A DNA stretch of 64,000 nt from Phycisphaerae bacterium RAS1 (GCA_007859745.1 SMLU01000001.1:2666001-2730000), one strand, 5' to 3'; numbered from the stretch's first letter, positions 15,662 through 24,938 are shown. The notes: generated by a model not told the origin, from the letters alone. Translations and numbers: made by a program.

Positions 15662-17233
15662 ATGTCGGACTCAGCCCGCCAGAACACGCCCGAGTGCGTC
15701 GCGATCCTCGACTTCGGAAGCCAGTACGCGCAACTCATCGCGCGCCGCGTGCGCGAAAACCACGTCTACAGCGAGCTACTCGCGCCCGACGTCGCGGCGG
15801 CGGAACTGCGCTCACGGGGACTGAAGGGCATCATCCTGTCGGGCGGACCCGCCAGCGTCTACAGCCGCGACGCGCCGCGCTGCGACCCGGCTCTGTTCGA
15901 GCTCGGCGTTCCCGTTCTCGGCATCTGCTACGGCATGCAGCTCGCCTGTCAGGCGCTGGGCGGCAGCGTCACGGCCGGCCAGGAGCGCGAGTACGGCCGC
16001 GTGCGGCTGCGCGTCGCGACGCCGGGCGGACTTTTCGCACACGTGCCGGCCGAGACGTTCGTCTGGATGAGCCACGGAGACGTCGTCACGCACGTGGGCG
16101 GGAGCTTCGAGAGCATCGCGGCGACGGACAACTGCCCGATCGCCGCCGTGCGGCACCGTTCGCGGCCGGTCTTCGGCGTGCAGTTTCATCCGGAGGTCTC
16201 GCACACGCCACTCGGGGGACAGATTCTGCGGAACTTTCTGTACGAAGTGTGCGGTTGCCGCGCGGACTGGTCGGTCGGCAACGTGATCGAATCATCCGTG
16301 GCGGAGATTCGGGCTCAGGTTGCGCCGGAAGCGCGCGTGATCTGCGGACTTTCGGGCGGCGTCGACAGCAGCGTCGCCGCCACGCTGCTTCATCGGGCGA
16401 TCGGCGAGCGGCTGGTGTGCATTTTCGTGGACAACGGGCTGTTGCGGCGGCGCGAGGCGGAGCTGGTCGAGTCGACCTTTCGCGACCACTTCGGCATGCA
16501 GCTCCGCGTCGTGGATGCGGCGGCGCGGTTCCTGACCGAGCTGCGCGGCGTCGTCGATCCGCAGGAGAAGCGGCGGATCATCGGGCACGAATTCATCGCC
16601 GTCTTCAAGGATGAAGCGGCGCGCATTCCAGGCGCCCGCTACCTGGCGCAGGGGACGATTTACCCCGATGTGATCGAATCGGGGCACGGGCCGCATGGGC
16701 AGGCGGTGGCGATCAAGTCGCACCACAACGTCGGCGGACTGCCGGAGGAGCTGGGGTTCGAGCTGGTCGAACCGCTGAGGCATCTCTTCAAGGACGAGGT
16801 TCGCCGCCTGGGCGAAGCGCTGGGGATTCCGGAGGATCTGCTGTGGCGGCATCCGTTTCCCGGTCCCGGTCTGGCGGTGCGAATTGCCGGCGACATCACG
16901 CCCGAGCGGCTCGAAATCCTGCGAAGCGCCGACGAGATTCTGCTGGACGAATTGATCACCGCCGGCTGGTACAAGAAGGTCGCGCAGGGCTTCGCCGTCC
17001 TCGCACCGGTCGCGAGCGTGGGAGTCATGGGAGATGACCGCACATTCGAAGGGCAGAACCTGGTCGTTATCAGACTGGTTGAAACAACAGACTTCATGAC
17101 GGCGGACTGGGTGCGCATCGATCATGAAGTGCTGGCACGCGTCAGCAGCCGCATCATCAACGAAGTTCGCGGCGTAAATCGCGTGGCGTATGACATTTCG
17201 AGCAAGCCGCCGAGCACGATCGAATGGCAGTGA
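15662..17233 (+). CDS. guaA: GMP synthase (glutamine-hydrolysing)
   Basis: Makes GMP from XMP, ATP and glutamine in the cytosol. It is 523 residues, the normal length. The amidotransferase domain (about 12-205) has [28 protein letters not shown], the nucleophile Cys89 in GICYGMQ, and the His/Glu pair in [10 protein letters not shown]. The ATP-pyrophosphatase domain starts with the P-loop [10 protein letters not shown] (about 228). The dimerisation domain ends in PPSTIEWQ, the expected C-terminus (usually PPATIEWE). Starts at ATG 15662, directly after element A1. guaB is not adjacent. Confidence 0.98.
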   Translation: MSDSARQNTPECVAILDFGSQYAQLIARRVRENHVYSELLAPDVAAAELRSRGLKGIILSGGPASVYSRDAPRCDPALFELGVPVLGICYGMQLACQALGGSVTAGQEREYGRVRLRVATPGGLFAHVPAETFVWMSHGDVVTHVGGSFESIAATDNCPIAAVRHRSRPVFGVQFHPEVSHTPLGGQILRNFLYEVCGCRADWSVGNVIESSVAEIRAQVAPEARVICGLSGGVDSSVAATLLHRAIGERLVCIFVDNGLLRRREAELVESTFRDHFGMQLRVVDAAARFLTELRGVVDPQEKRRIIGHEFIAVFKDEAARIPGARYLAQGTIYPDVIESGHGPHGQAVAIKSHHNVGGLPEELGFELVEPLRHLFKDEVRRLGEALGIPEDLLWRHPFPGPGLAVRIAGDITPERLEILRSADEILLDELITAGWYKKVAQGFAVLAPVASVGVMGDDRTFEGQNLVVIRLVETTDFMTADWVRIDHEVLARVSSRIINEVRGVNRVAYDISSKPPSTIEWQ

Positions 17234-17307
17234 CGCGGAGAGGGATGAGTCTCGCCTGAAACCGCGCACGGCTTGACGGCCGCCTGCCTGGCAGCGCTAG
17301 AATCAGC

Positions 17308-17643
17308 ATGACCCGCGTGAGGATCACTGGAATCCTGGGTGCAAGTCTGCTCCTCTGCTGCGGTTGTGCCCAGCGGCGCGAGCCAGCAGCGGTGTTATTC
17401 CGTACCCCGCTTGCAGGTCGGGAATCGGAAGCCAATCTCGTATTTGGGGCGGGATCGCTGCCGCTGGTTATCGCCCAGTCATTCCCGGCGCGGGACGCGT
17501 GGCCGGCGACCGGCAACGGCTATCGCTTCGACGACGTGGCAACGCACGTCGAGATATTCCTGGACGACCAGTTCATTTACGACCGGTACAACAACGTGTA
17601 TCGTGGGGCTCAGTCTTTTCGGACGAGCACGCTGGTCCGGTAG
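17308..17643 (+). CDS. Small lipoprotein of unknown function
   Basis: 111 residues from ATG 17308. MTRVRITGILGASLLLCCGC is a short signal peptide ending in a lipobox (LCCGC). The mature part is beta-rich with FDDVATHVEIFLDDQFIYDRYNNVYRG. No family is recognised. Weak Shine-Dalgarno; codon use is close to that of the neighbours but less GC3-rich. Confidence 0.6.
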   Translation: MTRVRITGILGASLLLCCGCAQRREPAAVLFRTPLAGRESEANLVFGAGSLPLVIAQSFPARDAWPATGNGYRFDDVATHVEIFLDDQFIYDRYNNVYRGAQSFRTSTLVR

Positions 17644-17799
17644 GAACTGCGGCCGCGGCGGTCACGGCCGGTTTCGCACAAATCTATGCTATTTTTCGGG
17701 TTACGACTGGTGATTTTGTGCCGGTCGCCCCCATAGGATTTTCGTAGAACTGAGAGTCGGCGCCCCTGCTGTACGGACCCGTCCCGACGGAGAGCCCCC

Positions 17800-18669
17800 A
17801 TGTGTAAGCAACTTCGAGTGAAGTGCCTCGGCGCGGTTTGTTGCTCGTTCCTGCTGATGGACGCCAAGCTCGACTGCAAGGACGTCGCGGCAGCGGGGTT
17901 GTTGGACGGTTTCTGGTTCGCGCTCGGGGCCGCCAATACGCAAGCTCAAATCGACGCTGCGTTGAATGCGGACGCTACGGGCGCGGGCACGAACGCGAAT
18001 GACAATGGGCAAACTGGTCAGGACATCCCCGGCACGCCGGGCCCGCAGGGAGAGCAGGGCGAGCAGGGCGCCAAGGGTGATCCGGGCGACGCGGGAACCG
18101 CGGGAGATCCCGGCCCGATGGGTCCCGCTGGCCCAACCGGGCCCGCCGGTCCAGCGGGGCCGGCCGGACCGACCGGGCCTGCCGGCGCTGACGGCGCGGA
18201 CGGCGCGGACGGTGCGGACGGCGCTGATGGCACAGATGGCTCGGATGGAGCGGATGGCGCCGACGGCGCGGATGGCGCCGATGGTGAGGACGGCGTCGAC
18301 CTCACCGGCGTGCTCGCGCGAGCGGTTGTCCGCGCCAGCGGTGAAGTCCGTGCAGGCCGGGGGATCACCTCGGCCAGGCCGACCGATGGTGGCGGCCAGC
18401 CGCTTGTGGGAGTCTACGACCTCACGGTCGATGTCTCAGCTCGAACGCCCAACGCCGCCGCGACGCGAAATGACTTCCCGATCATCATCACGATCCGCGC
18501 GATCGCGGCTCAGCCGGACGGCGGCGAGCTGCTGTTGCTGGTCGCCCATTACCAGGCGCTGAGCCTGGACCTCGGAACGAACACGCTGGTGATTCGCGTC
18601 TTCATCGAGGACTTGCGGACAGGCATACGCAACAACGCCGAATTCAGCGCAGTCGTTTTTGATCCGTGA
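17800..18669 (+). CDS. Collagen-like secreted protein
   Basis: 289 residues from ATG 17800. A Cys-rich N-terminal region of about 40 residues (not a clean signal peptide) is followed by a helical linker. Then come 30 uninterrupted Gly-X-Y triplets, residues about 77-166: a mixed charged part (GEQGEQGAKGDPGDAG), a GPA/GPT part, and a run of GAD/GTD/GSD triplets. The C-terminal 120 residues form a beta-rich globular domain, as in bacterial collagens where a flanking domain drives trimerisation. GXY tracts form triple helices; the function here, perhaps a surface fibre, is inferred. It begins 156 bases after the small lipoprotein gene. Confidence 0.82.
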   Translation: MCKQLRVKCLGAVCCSFLLMDAKLDCKDVAAAGLLDGFWFALGAANTQAQIDAALNADATGAGTNANDNGQTGQDIPGTPGPQGEQGEQGAKGDPGDAGTAGDPGPMGPAGPTGPAGPAGPAGPTGPAGADGADGADGADGADGTDGSDGADGADGADGADGEDGVDLTGVLARAVVRASGEVRAGRGITSARPTDGGGQPLVGVYDLTVDVSARTPNAAATRNDFPIIITIRAIAAQPDGGELLLLVAHYQALSLDLGTNTLVIRVFIEDLRTGIRNNAEFSAVVFDP

Positions 18670-18676
18670 TGGTCTG

Positions 18677-18775
18677 TCCGAACCCGCCGCGCCAAGCGGC
18701 GGGTTGACCTCCCTGGCCCATGCGGCGCCGCTCGCTTACGTTCGTCAACCCGCCGCTTGGCGCGGCGGGTTCGGA
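18677..18775. repeat. Family A paired hairpin element, copy A2 (99 bp)
   Basis: Same outer arms and 8-bp/5-base arm hairpins as A1. The centre (GACCTCCCTGGCCCATGCGG...) matches the reverse complement of A1's centre. It is flanked by TCTG on the left and AAAAAC on the right, the mirror image of A1's flanks. Confidence 0.92.
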
Positions 18776-18850
18776 AAAACGGCTCGACCGGCGGGGCCCC
18801 GCTGCTTACGTCGATCCGCGTCAGGCCGCCAAGAACGCCGTCCACATGCG

Positions 18851-18887
18851 AAAAAACAAAGGCGCCGGCGGATGTCCGCCGGCGCCT
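18851..18887 (-). terminator. Rho-independent terminator of the cold-shock gene
   Basis: On the minus strand the stem AGGCGCCGGCGGA / TCCGCCGGCGCCT is followed by TTTGTTTTTT. It begins about 30 bases after the stop of the gene at 18917-19120. Confidence 0.9.
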
Positions 18888-18916
18888 GAGTGTAAGCGTC
18901 CTTGATTCGATGATGC

Positions 18917-19120
18917 CTACGTGAGCGGCCGCACGTTGACGGCCTTCAGCCCCTTGGGTCCCTGGGTCGTCTCGAACTCGACCTTGGCCCCCTCCGCCAG
19001 GCTGCGATAGCCCTCGGCCTTGATCTCCGTCTGGTGGACAAAGATATCCTGCCCGTCATCCGACTGGATGAACCCGAAACCCTTCGCGTCGTTGAACCAC
19101 TTGACCGTTCCCTTGGACAT
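18917..19120 (-). CDS. Cold-shock domain protein
   Basis: 67 residues, the usual size of CspA-type RNA/ssDNA chaperones. It has the full OB-fold with RNP1 (KGFGFI), RNP2 (DIFVHQ) and the GTVKWFND opening; the C-terminus is [10 protein letters not shown]. Such proteins melt RNA structure in the cytosol. The 250-base leader upstream (19121-19374) contains the family G repeat rather than a recognisable cold-box. A strong terminator follows. Confidence 0.97.
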   Translation of the reverse strand: MSKGTVKWFNDAKGFGFIQSDDGQDIFVHQTEIKAEGYRSLAEGAKVEFETTQGPKGLKAVNVRPLT

Positions 19121-19285
19121 CGCAACCTCTGAGCGAAATGCATGTGGCGCGGCCGTGGGCTTCGTCGAAACAACGCTGCTTCGCGCTCCGAAGGCCCGAG
19201 TGCGACCCGGCCGGCGCTGCTTGCGGGCGTGAATCGTGTCCAGCCGCGCCTAGCTTGTCAAGCATGTCAAGCGGAAAGGGAGCGA

Positions 19286-19365
19286 GGGACCAAGGGATCA
19301 AGGGATCGAGGGTGCCGGGGCTGCCGCAGCCCTCGATCCCTTGATCCCTTGATCCCTTGATCCCT
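19286..19365. repeat. Tandem-heptamer inverted repeat (family G)
   Basis: Copies of GGGATCAA on the left (GGGACC, GGGATCAAGGGATCGAGGG) face copies of TTGATCCC on the right, around a GCCGGGGCTGCCGCAGC centre. The design is the same as the GTCAGAA hairpin at 5076-5168: short tandem units arranged as one palindrome. Confidence 0.8.
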
Positions 19366-19374
19366 GCTTCCCGA

Positions 19375-20877
19375 TCACCTCTCCCGCTTGCCCACCGCAT
19401 CGCCGACGTGGCTCAGATACGTGCGCAGCGCCACCGGCGACCAACTGATCACGATGTACTTGTCCGTCGTGGTCCACGCCATGCTCGTCAGCGGGCCGAA
19501 CTGCAGATACCACACGCCGTCCGAGTCGCGCTCCAACACGCCTGCGGCTTCGCCCTGGTCCGACGCTTTCTCCAGCCCGCGCTGCCACGCGCGGCAAAGC
19601 GTCTCCAGCGCGCCGCGCACCGTCTCCGGCTGCTCGCGGATTTCCAGCAGCGTGGTGAACGCGATCGGCAGCCGCAGCGGGTGCGGCGGATCGTTATGCA
19701 GCACCATCCGCTCGCCCAGGTGGGCCAGAATGTCGCGCTGCGCATCGAACTTGTACTCGGCCTGAATCGCCTTCCACTGCCGCTCCACGTCGCGGCGGAT
19801 CTCGTCGCCGCGCGTGGCCACAAGTCCGGCGAAGAGGCTGGGCAGCGTGCGCTCGATGGGCACCTTGTAGATGGCGTAGCGGGCCTTGTCGGGAATGACC
19901 TTCATCAGGCGATCGTCGCGGAAGTCCGGGTCGGCGTAGACGCGCCGCGTCGTCTCCCCGCCGATCAGAAAGTGCGCCACGCAGTACAGGGCGCGGCCTT
20001 CGAGCCCGATGGCCCAGTGGGCGCGGTCCAGTTCCTCCGCTTCCCAGGCCTTGAAGAAAGCCGTGGCGCGGTTCTGAACGAAGGGGTCGAGCCGCTCGCG
20101 CATGGAGCGGGCGGACAGGATGATCTCGATCAGCGCGTCCTCGCCGCGCCGCCCGCGATGCTCGCGAACCCAGGCGTCCGCCAGCAGCGACGGTTTCTTC
20201 TGCGCCGCGACGTCGGCAATCTGCGGCCACACGCCGTCGCCCACGGCGAAGACGAAGTCGTCGCCGATCTTGCCCCAGGCAAGCTTGCACCATTCCGGCA
20301 GGCGATCGACGACGAGCTCCTGGTAGCGCCAGCGGCCGGCCGAGCGCGTGACGAGCTTCGCGCCGCCCGGCGTCTCGCCGAACTGCTCATCCACGACTTT
20401 CTGGATGATCCGGAGAAACGCCTCCGACTCGCCGCCGGCCCGCACCATCATCGCGAATCTCAACTGGTCAACCTTGCGCGTCTCCGGACGGGTTTCGCCG
20501 GTCCTGGCGCGCGTGTCGATCAGCGTCAGTACGTGCGGATAGCGGATCATCAGGCCGAAGGCTTCCAGGATCCGCGCCCCGAGCTGGGCTTCCTTCTGCT
20601 TGCCGCCGGCGAGGCGCGTGCCGAGATCCAGCAGCGTGCGAAGGGCCCCGCTCATCTCGTGCGCCTGCCGCGCGTCGGGCAGCGGCCGCCCGTACCAGCA
20701 CAGCATCGCCTCGGCCGGCACAAGACTCAGCGGCTCGTCGCCGGCGCCGGTTGCGGCGGCGATCCGCGGCGCGGCCGGCTGGGTAGCCGCGATTTCACCG
20801 GCCTGCGGCGCGGGTGAATCTCCGCCGGGCAGGAGCAACACTGCGAACGTGAGCAGGGGCAGCATCTCTCGGCGCAT
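19375..20877 (-). CDS. Hypothetical secreted protein
   Basis: 500 residues from ATG 20877. A signal peptide (MLPLLTFAVLLLPGG) and a Pro/Ala-rich linker are followed by a large alpha/beta region starting with SLVPAEAMLCWYGRPLPDARQ, a motif like the exported TPR protein at 8543-10825. Further motifs are LEAFGLMIRYPHVLTLIDTRAR and MAWTTTDKYIVISWSPVALRTYLSHVGDAVGKRER at the C-terminus. No catalytic motif or known family is recognised. Probably periplasmic. Confidence 0.75.
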   Translation of the reverse strand: MRREMLPLLTFAVLLLPGGDSPAPQAGEIAATQPAAPRIAAATGAGDEPLSLVPAEAMLCWYGRPLPDARQAHEMSGALRTLLDLGTRLAGGKQKEAQLGARILEAFGLMIRYPHVLTLIDTRARTGETRPETRKVDQLRFAMMVRAGGESEAFLRIIQKVVDEQFGETPGGAKLVTRSAGRWRYQELVVDRLPEWCKLAWGKIGDDFVFAVGDGVWPQIADVAAQKKPSLLADAWVREHRGRRGEDALIEIILSARSMRERLDPFVQNRATAFFKAWEAEELDRAHWAIGLEGRALYCVAHFLIGGETTRRVYADPDFRDDRLMKVIPDKARYAIYKVPIERTLPSLFAGLVATRGDEIRRDVERQWKAIQAEYKFDAQRDILAHLGERMVLHNDPPHPLRLPIAFTTLLEIREQPETVRGALETLCRAWQRGLEKASDQGEAAGVLERDSDGVWYLQFGPLTSMAWTTTDKYIVISWSPVALRTYLSHVGDAVGKRER

Positions 20878-20947
20878 CAGACCAGGCTCCCGGACAATTG
20901 CGTAATCGGGTCAGGCTGGGGGTCTGTCAGCCTGGGGTCGCGCCAGC

Positions 20948-21062
20948 TTTGGGGGACCGGCCTCCGGCCGGTCTGTCGCATCCGCGAGTACCGCAAAGAC
21001 CGGCCGGAGGCCGGTCCCCCAGGCTGACGCAGGGCCAAGCCGGAGGCCGGTCACCCAGACTG
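20948..21062. repeat. Family D repeats (GACCGGCCTCCGGCCGGTC)
   Basis: Three or four copies of a short palindrome based on CCGGCCTCCGGCCGG occur in both orientations, each with a GGGGGACC or GGTCCCCC edge and a CAGCCTGG/CCAGGCTGA spacer. A single half is also present at 15572-15594. The remaining 21063-21269, before the tRNA, shows nothing else identifiable. Confidence 0.75.
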
Positions 21063-21269
21063 ACCGAAGGCCAAAAACCGGCAGGAGCTTATCCGCCGCC
21101 GCGGCGCGACGCTACGTCGGCGAATGTCGGGAGCTGTGGTGCGGTGCGGGGTCGCCGGTCGTGCGGCCCCCTTCGTGCAGGCCGCTTCCTGTGTGGAATC
21201 GTGCCGCCCGCCTCCGGGCGTGGCCGGGCGTCGCTCATCGAGATGCCGGCATGAGCCCCGCCGCGCGAC

Positions 21270-21353
21270 TGCCGAAGGTGGGACTCGAACCCACATGGCC
21301 TTGCGGCCACGGGTTTTTGAAACCCGCGCGTATGCCGATTCCGCCACTCCGGC
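21270..21353 (-). tRNA. tRNA-Leu (CAA)
   Basis: 84 bases on the minus strand. The acceptor stem GCCGGAG pairs with CTTCGGC with discriminator A. The D-arm is TGGCGGAATCGGCATACGC, and the anticodon stem-loop is CGGGT-TTCAAAA-ACCCG, giving anticodon CAA. A long variable arm (TGGCCGCAAGGCCA) and the T-loop GGTTCGAGTCC follow. The long variable arm confirms Leu. CCA is not encoded. Confidence 0.96.
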
Positions 21354-21630
21354 TGAAGGGAAGATCGTATCCGGCGCGTCCGGGCCGTGCAAACGCCGGC
21401 GACAGGTGGCGCTTCCCGGGTTCGGCGTCACAATTGTGGGCCATTGAAACCAAGCGCAGGCCTTTGTCATTTACCCCTTATCTTGATGCCCACCTTGTCC
21501 CGGTTCTCGCGATCTCCGTCGATGGAACCGAAATCTACGGCGTGGGCCCCGTCTCAGGCCGCAAGGTCGACTTCGGGCAGTACGCCGGCGGCCGGATCAC
21601 CGGCGACAACGACGGCGGACCGCGCGTCGC

Positions 21631-23448
21631 TCACGGCGCCGTCACGCGCAGCGTGTAGGGCGCGGTCGAGCGGGCGTCGTTCTTCGCGTCGGCCACTTCG
21701 AGGTAGTACCGCCCGGGCGCTTTGAGATCGACCTTGGCCGTCGTTTCGGCGCCGGCGCGGAGCGGGGCCTTCCATCCGGAAACGTCGACGCGCTCGGCGT
21801 TCAGCACGCGGAAGACCAGGTCCAGCTCAGGCGCGACGTTCGTCAGAGAGATTTGCGCCGACCCGGCCTGGCTCAGCTCAAACGAATAACAATCCACGTC
21901 GCGCAGCGGGAGGATCGATCCGGACACGTCCTGACCGATGCCGATCTCCGTCGCCGCCCCGATGGTGGCGTTCGGCTCGTGGTCGTCCGCGCGGCTGTAG
22001 CGAAGCTGCAGCGCGTAGCAGGCGGCGGCGCGCGCGTCGTTCTTTCCGTCCGTGACGCACAGGTAGTACGTGCCGCGCGTCGGCAGATCGACAATCGCCA
22101 CGTTGTCCGCGCCGGCCCGAAGCGGCGCCACCCAGCCGGAAATATCCACCCAGTCCGGGCTGAGCACGCGGAAGTGCAGATCGAGCTCGGCCGGTACGCC
22201 CGTCAGCGCGACCTCGACGATTCCGGGATGATCCACGGTGAACGCGAACCAGTCCTGATCGCCGCGCGGCAAGATGCTGGCGAGCAGTTGTGCGTTCGGC
22301 TCGATGCGCGTGGCGGCGCCGGCGCTGTTGTTCGGCTCCGCCGCGTCGCCGGCGTCATACGAGAGATCGAGCCGGTAGGGCGCGGGGGCGCCGGCGTCGT
22401 TACGGCCGTCGCCGGACTCGATGTAGTAGCGCCCGGCCGCCGGCAGGTCGACTACGGCCTGGTTGTCGGCGCCGGCTTTCAGCGGCGCCAGCCAGCCGGA
22501 GATGTCGGCGCGCTCTGAGTTCAGGACGCGAAAATGCAGGTCCACCTCGGGCGCCATCTGCGAAAAGCGAATCGTGGCGGCGCCCAGGCGCGGCACGTCG
22601 AAGGCGTACCAGTCCTGGTCGCCCACCGGAAGGATGCTGCCGTACGCGTCGGTTCCCGGCGTGATCAGGGTCGCGCGGCCGGCCGAGCCGTTCGGCTCGT
22701 TGGCGTCGCCGGCGGCGAAGCGAAGCTCCAGCGTGTAAGGCTGCGGGGAAGCGGCGTCGTTGCGGTTGTCGCCGAGCTGCACGATGTACGTCCCGCGGGC
22801 GGGGATATTGACGGCGCCGGTCGTTTCGCCGCCGGCCGCGAGCGGTGCGATCCAGCCCGACAGGTCGGCGCCGTCGGCGTTCAGGACGCGGACGACGATG
22901 TCGAGTCCGGGCGGCGGCGTGATGTGCACGTCCAGCCGGCCCTGCTGATCGAGGTCGAGCGTATAGAAGTCGGCGTCGCCGACCGGGTCGATTTTTCCGC
23001 TGACGCTGGCGCCGGACGCGATGACCGTCGGCGTGCCGATGGAGTTGTTTCCCTCGTTCTCGTTGCTCGCGGTCGGCGCGAGCTGCACGCCGATGGCGCT
23101 GCCGAGGGCATGGGTCAGTTCCGCCTCGTTGGCCGCGGGGAAATAGCGCCCGCCGCCGGCCGCGGCCATGTTCGTGAGTTGCGCCGTCGTGTTCGCGTCC
23201 ACGCCGAAGCCGATCACGTGGACCGTCACGGGCCGCTTGTTCTCCGCGGCGAGCGTGCTGGCGCTGGCCAGCAGGACGGTCGCGGTCAGAGCCGCGCCCG
23301 TAAGCAAGCGGTTTTTCCATTGACCGCGCTGCATCTCCGAGATGTCTCGCGCGTCCGCCGACGCGGCTGGCAGAAGCGCTCCCTTACGGTCGCGGCTCGG
23401 AAAGCGGTCGCGGCTGGCGGTCGCGCTTGTGGGGATGGAGTTCTTCAT
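21631..23448 (-). CDS. C-terminal half of a split VWA protein with four PPC domains
   Basis: 605 residues from ATG 23448, two bases after the stop of the upstream half. The first 65 residues come from an inserted repeat (family P) and happen to encode a signal-like stretch (LLTGAALTATVLLASASTLAAE). From KRPVTVHVIGFGVDANTTAQL the sequence is the last third of a von Willebrand A domain (GGGRYFPAANEAELTHAL). Four tandem pre-peptidase C-terminal (PPC-like) beta domains of about 115 residues follow, each with DQDWYAF- or DADFYTL-type cores, a VLN or VLS motif and an R(G/Y)YY(I/L)-type end. The intact ancestor was one exported VWA-PPC protein. Whether the product is still made from its own start is unknown. 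Confidence 0.8.
   Translation of the reverse strand: MKNSIPTSATASRDRFPSRDRKGALLPAASADARDISEMQRGQWKNRLLTGAALTATVLLASASTLAAENKRPVTVHVIGFGVDANTTAQLTNMAAAGGGRYFPAANEAELTHALGSAIGVQLAPTASNENEGNNSIGTPTVIASGASVSGKIDPVGDADFYTLDLDQQGRLDVHITPPPGLDIVVRVLNADGADLSGWIAPLAAGGETTGAVNIPARGTYIVQLGDNRNDAASPQPYTLELRFAAGDANEPNGSAGRATLITPGTDAYGSILPVGDQDWYAFDVPRLGAATIRFSQMAPEVDLHFRVLNSERADISGWLAPLKAGADNQAVVDLPAAGRYYIESGDGRNDAGAPAPYRLDLSYDAGDAAEPNNSAGAATRIEPNAQLLASILPRGDQDWFAFTVDHPGIVEVALTGVPAELDLHFRVLSPDWVDISGWVAPLRAGADNVAIVDLPTRGTYYLCVTDGKNDARAAACYALQLRYSRADDHEPNATIGAATEIGIGQDVSGSILPLRDVDCYSFELSQAGSAQISLTNVAPELDLVFRVLNAERVDVSGWKAPLRAGAETTAKVDLKAPGRYYLEVADAKNDARSTAPYTLRVTAP
23288..23401. repeat. Family P element inside the VWA gene
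   Basis: The left arm AGAGCCGCGCCCGTAAGCAAGCGG and right arm CCCTTACGGTCGCGGCTCGGA are the same as in the intergenic copies at 4376, 11710 and 54039. The foreign segment as a whole spans about 23245-23450. It separates GGDPLAAAR from LAAENKRPVTVHVIGF in what was one VWA domain. Confidence 0.8.
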
Positions 23449-23450
23449 GG

Positions 23451-24938
23451 TCAATCCCTCGCCGCCGCGAGCGGGTCGCCGCCGCAGCTCTCTTCGCCGT
23501 CGGACAGGATGACGAGATCGAGCGTCGCACCCGAGGCGTGCTTCCGCATGTAATCCTTTGCGAATGCGGTGGCCGCCGCGAGCGGCGTGCCGCCGCTGGG
23601 TTGAATGCGCGGCAGAATCGCGATCAGCGGGGCGGGGTCGGTGGTGAACGCGTGCTCGACGACGATGCGGCCGCAGTCGTAGAAGACGATCAGGCACACC
23701 TCCGTGCCGGCCGCGAGGCGCTGCAACACGCGCGCGGCGCTGGCCTTGGCCTGCACCATTTTGTTGTTGTCTTTCATGCTGCCGGAGGCGTCAATCAGCA
23801 CGCACAGCGAGCGCTGCAGCGTGGGTTTGTTCTCGCGTGTCCCACCCTTGCAGTACATCACGTGCGTGTCGCTGAGCGTCGAGGCGGCGCTGACAAACGT
23901 CCGCAGGCCCACGCTCTGCGGCGGCGGCGGCAACGGCGTCAGAAACGGGTTGCCCATCGCCGCGGCCGGCACGACCGGACCCCAGCCGGATGACACCACG
24001 GTGAGCTTTACCTGCCCCTCGTCCCAGTCCGTCAGCGGCAGGTCTTCGGGCTTGGTGTTGAACGGCAGCGTGAAGACCAGCGTGGGGGCGCCGACCACGT
24101 CGATGATGCTGGTTCCCGAGCGGGCTTCGACCGCCCAGCGATACGTGGCGTTGGGCCCGGCTTCGGCGCCATTGTCGCTCACCGCCGTGACGGTGTATTG
24201 CGTGCGGCCGTCGGGCAATGGCGACTGGCCGGCTTCGACGATCTCGGTCTGGAGGGGATTGGAGTATCCGACCAGGCGAGATTGGGTTTTTCGATTGGCG
24301 GTCGCGGAAAGCTGCTTGGTGCCGCCATCCAGGTTGTTGTCAACGATGACCAGGCCGATGTCGGGCGACTCGTAGATGACGGAGTTCGCCGTGTAGCCCT
24401 CGTAGTGTTCCTTCGTGACGAGTTCCTGGCCGCGGACGATGCCGGCCGCCGGGATGCTCACGGTCGCGTAGAAATTCCCGCCTCCGAAACGCGGCACGGG
24501 CGCGATCCAGCTCAGCGGCAGCGGCGCGCCGGGGACGCGCTCCGCGATCGCCAGCGTGAATCCGCTGGGAACCAGGGCGCCGGCGGCGATGAGCGGATTG
24601 GCCGCAGCGTCGTCGAATTTCCCGTCCTTGTTCAGATCCAGCGTGACGTTCATCGGGTCGGCGCTGGCCGCGATCACGTCGAGCACGCTCGCCGGCGGAG
24701 GCGGCGGCGTTCCGGGCGGCGGCGGCGGGACCGGCGTGACGCCCGGAATGCTGCGCCCGCCGGGGTTCTCCGGCGTCAGGATGCCGGTGCTGCGAATGTC
24801 GTCGACGCGGCCGTTGGCCATGACCCAGCGAGTGGCGTCAATGCGTAATATTTCCCCCGGCGCCGGCGGCTGGGAGGCGGCGTTGGGCAGCGTCGCCAGG
24901 ATTGCGCCGGCGGCGACGAGCAGACGGTTGGATCTCAT
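23451..24938 (-). CDS. N-terminal half of a split VWA protein
   Basis: 495 residues from ATG 24938 behind AAAGGAA. A signal peptide (LLVAAGAILATLPNAASQ) is followed by a Pro-rich linker, about 200 residues of beta-rich sequence, and from about 385 a von Willebrand A domain with the MIDAS motif DASGSM. The VWA strands continue to LVILSDGEESCGGDPLAAARD and then stop, exactly where intact relatives continue with a helix and the VTVHVIGF strand. That missing part begins the next gene. VWA domains bind metal and partner proteins; this one was probably periplasmic or surface-exposed. Truncation is caused by the repeat at about 23245-23450. Confidence 0.82.
   Translation of the reverse strand: MRSNRLLVAAGAILATLPNAASQPPAPGEILRIDATRWVMANGRVDDIRSTGILTPENPGGRSIPGVTPVPPPPPGTPPPPPASVLDVIAASADPMNVTLDLNKDGKFDDAAANPLIAAGALVPSGFTLAIAERVPGAPLPLSWIAPVPRFGGGNFYATVSIPAAGIVRGQELVTKEHYEGYTANSVIYESPDIGLVIVDNNLDGGTKQLSATANRKTQSRLVGYSNPLQTEIVEAGQSPLPDGRTQYTVTAVSDNGAEAGPNATYRWAVEARSGTSIIDVVGAPTLVFTLPFNTKPEDLPLTDWDEGQVKLTVVSSGWGPVVPAAAMGNPFLTPLPPPPQSVGLRTFVSAASTLSDTHVMYCKGGTRENKPTLQRSLCVLIDASGSMKDNNKMVQAKASAARVLQRLAAGTEVCLIVFYDCGRIVVEHAFTTDPAPLIAILPRIQPSGGTPLAAATAFAKDYMRKHASGATLDLVILSDGEESCGGDPLAAARD

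Noticed and set aside
18672-18905. Short frames with SEPAAPSGG or NPPLGAAGSEK and similar words at 15.5, 18.7, 25.8, 30.2, 33.7 and 44.3 kb
   Set aside because: Recurrent translations of the family A repeat in several frames, not genes.
21161-21658. Plus-strand frame containing VLAISVDGTEIYGVGPVSG overlapping the tRNA-Leu
   Set aside because: It runs through the tRNA and a repeat region, has no Shine-Dalgarno, and only its last 50 codons look protein-like; at most a decayed fragment.
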